Shown here piece by piece: positions 59,825-64,000 of a stretch of DNA of 64,000 nt. The stretch is from Pseudomonas fluorescens (GTDB lineage: Bacteria > Pseudomonadota > Gammaproteobacteria > Pseudomonadales > Pseudomonadaceae). The notes below the pieces were generated by a model. It was not told where the DNA came from. It saw only the letters and a program-made list of their open reading frames with translations, and made no database searches. Position numbers and translations under genes: made by a program. The stretch is taken from positions 2,604,001 through 2,668,000 of the forward strand of contig NZ_CP008896.1 in the NCBI RefSeq assembly GCF_000730425.1. The letters are read 5' to 3'. Numbering within the stretch: the first letter of the stretch is position 1; every line of letters starts with the position of its first letter.

Positions 59825-59880
59825 AATCGTCAACGCTCACGCCGGGCACCTGGTACCCCGTGGTGCCCGATGCCCTCTGT

Positions 59881-60741
59881 TTAGCCTTGTATCGGGTTCA
59901 CGATCACCGTGCAGGTAATCCCCGCCGCCAACAACACCCCCTCTGGCACTTCATCGATATGAATACGCACCGGCACCCGCTGGGCCAGGCGCACCCAGTT
60001 GAACGTCGGGTTCACGTCGGCGATCAGTTCGCGGCTCTCGGGGTTGTCGCGGTCGTAAATACCGCGGGAGATGCTTTCTACGTGGCCCTTGAGGGTCTCG
60101 CCGCTCATCAGTTGCATATCGGCCTTGTCCCCGACCCTGACGCGGGGCAGCTTGGTTTCTTCGAAGAAGCCGTAGACCCAGAACGAGTTCTTATCGACTA
60201 CCGCCATCTTGGCTTCGCCGATGCGCGCGTAATCGCCACGGTGCACGTTGAGGTTGGTGACGTAGCCATCAACCGCCGCTACAACCTGGGTGCGCTTGAG
60301 ATTGAGCTCGGCAGCTTCCAGCTGCGCCAGGGCGTGCTGGTAGTCGGCCAGGGCCGAGTCGGCAATGTTGCTGGCGTCGTCGCGGTTTTCCTTGGAGATC
60401 ACCAGGGCATCGAGGTCGGCGCGGCGATGGGCGTTGACCTTGCGCATCTCCCAGGTGGCCTTGCGTGAAGCCACCAGTGATTGCGCCTGCTTGACTGCGA
60501 TGCGGTAGTGCTCGGGGTCGATCTGCATCAGCAGGTCGCCCTTTTTCACCAACTGGTTGTCGCGTACCGGCACGTCGACCACTTCGCCGGTCACGTCTGC
60601 GGCGACGTTGATGATATCGGCACGCACCCGGCCATCGCGGGTCCACGGGGTCTGCATGTAGTGCACCCACAACGTACGACCTATCCAGATCGCCAGGGCC
60701 AACACCAGCAGGGTTGCGAGCAGGCTGAAAAACTTTTTCAT
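59881..60741 (-). CDS. HlyD/AaeA-type periplasmic adaptor of an efflux system
   Basis: This 286-aa membrane-fusion protein has an N-terminal anchor (FFSLLATLLVLALAIWIGRTLWVHY), a lipoyl-like half-motif (VRADIINVAADVTGEVVDVPVRDNQLVKKGDLLMQIDP), a helical hairpin, and the returning half (RTQVVAAVDGYVTNLNVHRGDYA). It resembles AaeA/EmrA adaptors, which join an inner-membrane pump to an outer-membrane channel. Last gene of the efflux operon. Confidence 0.92.
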   Translation of the reverse strand: MKKFFSLLATLLVLALAIWIGRTLWVHYMQTPWTRDGRVRADIINVAADVTGEVVDVPVRDNQLVKKGDLLMQIDPEHYRIAVKQAQSLVASRKATWEMRKVNAHRRADLDALVISKENRDDASNIADSALADYQHALAQLEAAELNLKRTQVVAAVDGYVTNLNVHRGDYARIGEAKMAVVDKNSFWVYGFFEETKLPRVRVGDKADMQLMSGETLKGHVESISRGIYDRDNPESRELIADVNPTFNWVRLAQRVPVRIHIDEVPEGVLLAAGITCTVIVNPIQG

Positions 60742-60751
60742 CGGGGCATTC

Positions 60752-60952
60752 TCAACGGTAGACGGTCAGCGCCATGGCGCCGAAAAGACAGGTGAACAGG
60801 CTCAGGCGCAACAGCGCCGGGTGCCAGAAAAAACGGTACAGGTCAAAGCCGGCAAGGAAGCGATCCAGGGCCCAGGCCAGCCCTGCCGCGATGAAAAACA
60901 TCAGGGTCATGGTCGGCATGTAGATGCCGTGGAAAGCGATTTCACGGGGCAT
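60752..60952 (-). CDS. DUF1656 small membrane protein (AaeX-like)
   Basis: This 66-aa protein has two hydrophobic helices (TMTLMFFIAAGLAWALDRF and LLRLSLFTCLFGAMALTVY). The start MPREIAFHGIYMP is the family hallmark. DUF1656/AaeX proteins are regularly encoded between FUSC pump and adaptor. Its ATG overlaps the end of the FUSC gene by 11 bases and it ends 10 bases before the adaptor gene. Confidence 0.92.
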   Translation of the reverse strand: MPREIAFHGIYMPTMTLMFFIAAGLAWALDRFLAGFDLYRFFWHPALLRLSLFTCLFGAMALTVYR

Positions 60953-63125
60953 GAACGGTTCCTTCAGGCTTGAGCGCAGCCAGGGGCGATTGCGGGTCCA
61001 ACAGGGACGTGCGGATAAAGTGCAGGTAGCTTTTCACCCGGCGCAGGGCCGAAGTATCGAAGTGCGGGGCGAAGGGTTCGTCGGTGGCCTGTACACGGCT
61101 GATGGCGTGATCCACCGCAATCAAGGCGCGCTCCAGGTTGCTCTGGCCTGGTTGCAGGAACAGCCGCACCAGCGAACGCCCCATCACCCGGATCGCCTGG
61201 CGCCACGGCTGGGACTCGGCATACGCCGGGTGCACCGGCAGGATTGCCTGCTCCTTGCGCAACTCGATAACGGCGTGGCCGACTTCCAGCACCACGAACA
61301 TCCAGCGCAACAGGTTGCGTTGCACCTGCGGCTGGCCGGCGGCCAGGCCATAGGCCTGGTGCAGCAGGTCACGGGTGCGGCTTTCGAAACCCGAGGCCAG
61401 GCCCTTGAGCTTGCCGCTGATCGCATACACCACTTGCTCGCGCAGGTCGCGCTCCAGGCGGCGCCACAGCCAGGGACTGTTGGGCGGCAGGATGATCGCC
61501 CCCGCTGCGGCACACACCAGCATGCCGATGATCATGGCGATGTAGTCGTTGATAAAGGTGTAGGGGTTGTAGACCGTCAGGCTATCCGGCACGGAACCGG
61601 TGCTGAAGAAAATCAGCAGGCCCAGGCCGACCCCGGCGTAGTGCGGGCGCGACGAGAGAAACGCGCCGAGCACGATCACCGGCGCGAGCATCACACAGAG
61701 CAAGGGAAAGCCGTCGATCCAGGGGAAGACGAAGAACATCTCGACGAACCCCACCAGGGCGCCGATCAAGGTCCCGCAGGCCATCTGGAAGGCCATGCGC
61801 TTGGGGTTCGGCGTGGCGGCCGACAGGCCCACGGTCGCCGCCGCGATCAGGGTCATGGTGGCGCCGCTGGGCCAGGCGGTGGCCACCCAGTAACTGCCCA
61901 GCACCACCAGAATGAATGACGCGCGAATCCCCGAGGCGGCGCAGGCCAGCCAGTTGGTTTTCGGGGTGTAGGGTTCGTCCCAATGCTCGCGTTCGTGGCT
62001 GTGCTCGGCCAGGGAGGCGTGGGTCTGCGCATAGTTGTGCAGGTCATCGACAAAGCGGTACAGCAGCTCATAAGCGGTATGGAAATCCAACTGCTCGGCA
62101 TCGCTCGGGTTGCTCTCCTGGAACCGCGCCCGCAGGCTGCGCACCTTGGCGGGCAAGCTGTCCTTGTAGGCACTCAGTTGGCTCACCAGGCGCGCGGCAT
62201 CCGGGATGGTCAGGGCGCGCCCGCTGAAGCCATCAAGCCGTTCGGCCAAGTCCTGCAGGCCAGGCGTGATTGCGGCCACCACAGGGTCGGCAGCATCGCT
62301 GCGCAGGCGTTCAAGCAACTGGTGCAGGGCATTGAAGCGCGTGGTGATGCCCATGAATTCGCTGTTCAGACGGCTGAGCCGGCCATTGCGCCGACGCATA
62401 TGCGGGTCTTCAAACACGGTGACGCTGCGCAGGCCTTCCAGGCCCACGGCTTCGGCGATAAACCGCACGTTGTTGCTTTCAAAACCTTCACGCTGGCTAC
62501 GGCCACGCAGGCCGTCGGTCACGAACAGGGCGAAGGTGCCGAAGCGCTGGTACAACGCGTTGCGCATGGCTGCGCTGCTGGTTTGCGGCAGGATCGCGGT
62601 ACTGACCAGGGTCGCGCACACAATCCCCAGGGAGATTTCCAGCACCCGCCATACCGCCGCCATAAAGGCACCGTCCGGATGGGCCAGCGCCGGCAGGCCC
62701 ACCATCGCGGCCGTATAGCCCGCCAGCACAAAACCGTAGGCACGGAAGTTGCGGTTGCGCGTGGCGCCAGCCGTGCACACGCCCACCCAGATCGCCAGCG
62801 CGCCCAGGAACAACTCGGTGTTTTGCGCAAACAGGGCGATCAGCAACACCATCACCGCCGACCCCGCCAGGGTGCCGAGGAAGCGGTAGAAGCTCTTGGC
62901 AAACACCTGGCCGCTTTGCGGCTGCATCACGATAAACACGGTGATCATCGCCGTGCGCGGTTGCGCCAGTTCCAGGCGCATGGCCAGCCACAGGGTAAGG
63001 AACGCGGCGATCAGGACTTTGAAGATATACACCCAGGTCACGCCATCACTGCGCGCCCAGTCGAAAAAGCCACGGCGCCATTCCAGGGAATGCAGCCAAC
63101 GCAGCGGTGCAGGCAAGGGAGTCAT
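60942..63125 (-). CDS. FUSC-family inner-membrane efflux pump (AaeB-like)
   Basis: This 727-aa protein has two sets of about five to six transmembrane helices (near residues 30-180 and 390-540) around cytoplasmic domains, the FUSC/YccS/AaeB layout. MITVFIVMQPQSGQVFAKSFYRFLGTLAGSAVMVLL is the typical first-half motif, and MAFQMACGTLIGALVGFVEMFFVFPW begins the second. Relatives export aromatic carboxylic acids or related compounds; the substrate here is unknown. Confidence 0.93.
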   Translation of the reverse strand: MTPLPAPLRWLHSLEWRRGFFDWARSDGVTWVYIFKVLIAAFLTLWLAMRLELAQPRTAMITVFIVMQPQSGQVFAKSFYRFLGTLAGSAVMVLLIALFAQNTELFLGALAIWVGVCTAGATRNRNFRAYGFVLAGYTAAMVGLPALAHPDGAFMAAVWRVLEISLGIVCATLVSTAILPQTSSAAMRNALYQRFGTFALFVTDGLRGRSQREGFESNNVRFIAEAVGLEGLRSVTVFEDPHMRRRNGRLSRLNSEFMGITTRFNALHQLLERLRSDAADPVVAAITPGLQDLAERLDGFSGRALTIPDAARLVSQLSAYKDSLPAKVRSLRARFQESNPSDAEQLDFHTAYELLYRFVDDLHNYAQTHASLAEHSHEREHWDEPYTPKTNWLACAASGIRASFILVVLGSYWVATAWPSGATMTLIAAATVGLSAATPNPKRMAFQMACGTLIGALVGFVEMFFVFPWIDGFPLLCVMLAPVIVLGAFLSSRPHYAGVGLGLLIFFSTGSVPDSLTVYNPYTFINDYIAMIIGMLVCAAAGAIILPPNSPWLWRRLERDLREQVVYAISGKLKGLASGFESRTRDLLHQAYGLAAGQPQVQRNLLRWMFVVLEVGHAVIELRKEQAILPVHPAYAESQPWRQAIRVMGRSLVRLFLQPGQSNLERALIAVDHAISRVQATDEPFAPHFDTSALRRVKSYLHFIRTSLLDPQSPLAALKPEGTVHAP

Positions 63126-63136
63126 GGGAAACCTGA

Positions 63137-64000
63137 TCAGTGATCGAACACGGCCAGGGCCGCCGGGGTCTTGCTCGCGAGGGTGGTGCCCGCTGCCGGC
63201 ACATCGCTGCCTGCGCCAAGGCCACCGCCCAGGGCGGTGACCAGTTCGGCATGGGCACTCAGGCGCGCGGCCTGGACCTGCTGTTCGACCTGTTGCTGGC
63301 GAAACAGCAAGGTCTGGGCATTGAGCACATTGAGGTAATCGGTCAGGCCACGCTGGTAGGCGATCATCGCGATGTCATAGGTTTTGCGCGCCGAGGCCAC
63401 CGATTCGGCGGCGAAGGTCTGCTGCTTGGCCATGGATTCACGGTGGATCAGTTGGTCGCTGATGCCCTTGAGCGCATTGACCAGGGTCTGGTTGTAGCGG
63501 GCCACGGCCATGTCGTAGCCGGCGCTGGCCTCGCCCAACTGCGCACGCAGGCGGCCACCGTCGAAGATCGGCAGGGTGATCGCCGGGCCGACGCTGTAGT
63601 TGAGCTTCTTGCCGGTGAGAAACTCCAGCATGCCGCCGCCGGTGGCAACGTAGCCAAGGCTGCCCACCAGGTCGACATTGGGGTAGAAACCCGCGTGTGC
63701 CACGTCGATCCCCCGGGCCTGGGCCGCCACTTGCCAGCGGCTGGCGACCACGTCGGGGCGCTGGCCAAGCAGCTCGGCAGGCAGTGCCGACGGCAGTTTC
63801 AGGGGCGCGCCCAAAGCCAGGGTCGGCCGCTGCAGTTTCGCGCCTTCCCCCGGGCCCCTGCCGGCCAAGGCCGCCAGTTGGTTACGAGTCAGGGCGATGT
63901 CTTCATCGAGAGCGTCCAATTGCCGGTGGGTCTCCGGCAACGGAGTCTGGGCCTGGCTGACTTCAAAGTGCGTGCCGATGCCACCGTCCAGGCGCTTTTG
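63137..64000 (-). CDS. Outer-membrane efflux lipoprotein/channel (NodT/TolC family), 5' end outside window
   Basis: The visible 287 codons form the C-terminal part of an RND/FUSC-type outer-membrane factor: LPAELLGQRPDVVASRWQVAAQARGIDVAHAGFYPNVDLVGSLGY is the diagnostic NodT/OprM block, with a second repeat LRAQLGEASAGYDMAVARYNQTLVNALKGI. The C-terminal tail is Ala/Gly-rich. It is the first gene in transcription order of the efflux operon within this window and is followed after 11 bases by the FUSC pump. Confidence 0.92.
   Translation of the reverse strand, partial: QKRLDGGIGTHFEVSQAQTPLPETHRQLDALDEDIALTRNQLAALAGRGPGEGAKLQRPTLALGAPLKLPSALPAELLGQRPDVVASRWQVAAQARGIDVAHAGFYPNVDLVGSLGYVATGGGMLEFLTGKKLNYSVGPAITLPIFDGGRLRAQLGEASAGYDMAVARYNQTLVNALKGISDQLIHRESMAKQQTFAAESVASARKTYDIAMIAYQRGLTDYLNVLNAQTLLFRQQQVEQQVQAARLSAHAELVTALGGGLGAGSDVPAAGTTLASKTPAALAVFDH

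Overview
The window is chromosomal DNA of a fluorescent pseudomonad, most likely of the Pseudomonas fluorescens group. The support is the GC-rich codon use, many Pseudomonas-type REP hairpins (GTAGGAGCCGGC and GTGGGAGCGGGCTTGCTCGCG classes), near-identity of one esterase to the P. fluorescens carboxylesterase II family, and Pseudomonas-typical gene order. No rRNA, tRNA, CRISPR array, IS element or prophage was seen.

Layout. Bases 1-9014 hold a housekeeping block: lptG (cut by the window edge) and lptF, divergent from pepA-holC-(small acidic protein)-valS, then rlmF and an HU gene. Bases 9411-12696 hold ndpA/yejK, a membrane-anchored glutaredoxin gene broken by a 53-bp tandem duplication, a GST-fold protein, a GIY-YIG protein and a SnoaL-like protein. 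Bases 12794-22586 form a surface-fibre island: a NarL-type response regulator, a stand-alone receiver-Hpt protein, and a divergent chaperone-usher operon with four DUF1120 subunits, chaperone, usher, a two-domain probable tip adhesin and a sixth DUF1120 subunit. Bases 22583-28876 carry a CynX-type MFS transporter with a FadR-type regulator, then the aapJQMP amino-acid ABC transporter. Bases 29222-37920 hold estB, rhlB, a dauA-like D-arginine dehydrogenase, moaC-moaD-moaE, a PIN-PhoH ATPase, a degenerate polysaccharide deacetylase and yaaA.

Bases 38041-55443 are the complete alginate operon in canonical order: algD-alg8-alg44-algK-algE-algG-algX-algL-algI-algJ-algF-algA. A long AT-rich, structured leader lies in front of it, with a candidate AlgU (sigma-22) promoter near 38292-38318. 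AlgA and AlgD make GDP-mannuronate; Alg8/Alg44 polymerise it under c-di-GMP control; AlgG, AlgX, AlgL, AlgI, AlgJ and AlgF epimerise, acetylate and edit it in the periplasm; AlgK and AlgE export it. REP elements lie at four junctions of this operon, and one has become part of the algK signal-peptide coding region.

Bases 55497-58277 encode a 926-residue protein resembling the Pseudomonas DUF6543/dermonecrotic-toxin class, with a C-terminal domain resembling HYD1/ADP-ribosyltransferase toxins and no visible immunity gene. The window ends with a small membrane protein, a short-chain dehydrogenase and an AaeXAB-like efflux operon (outer-membrane factor, cut by the edge; FUSC pump; DUF1656; HlyD-type adaptor).

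The items most worth a second look are the toxin-like protein, the duplication-split glutaredoxin, the REP inside algK, the orphan REC-Hpt/NarL pair with shared CCTACA motifs beside the DUF1120 fimbrial operon, and the deacetylase that has lost two metal ligands.
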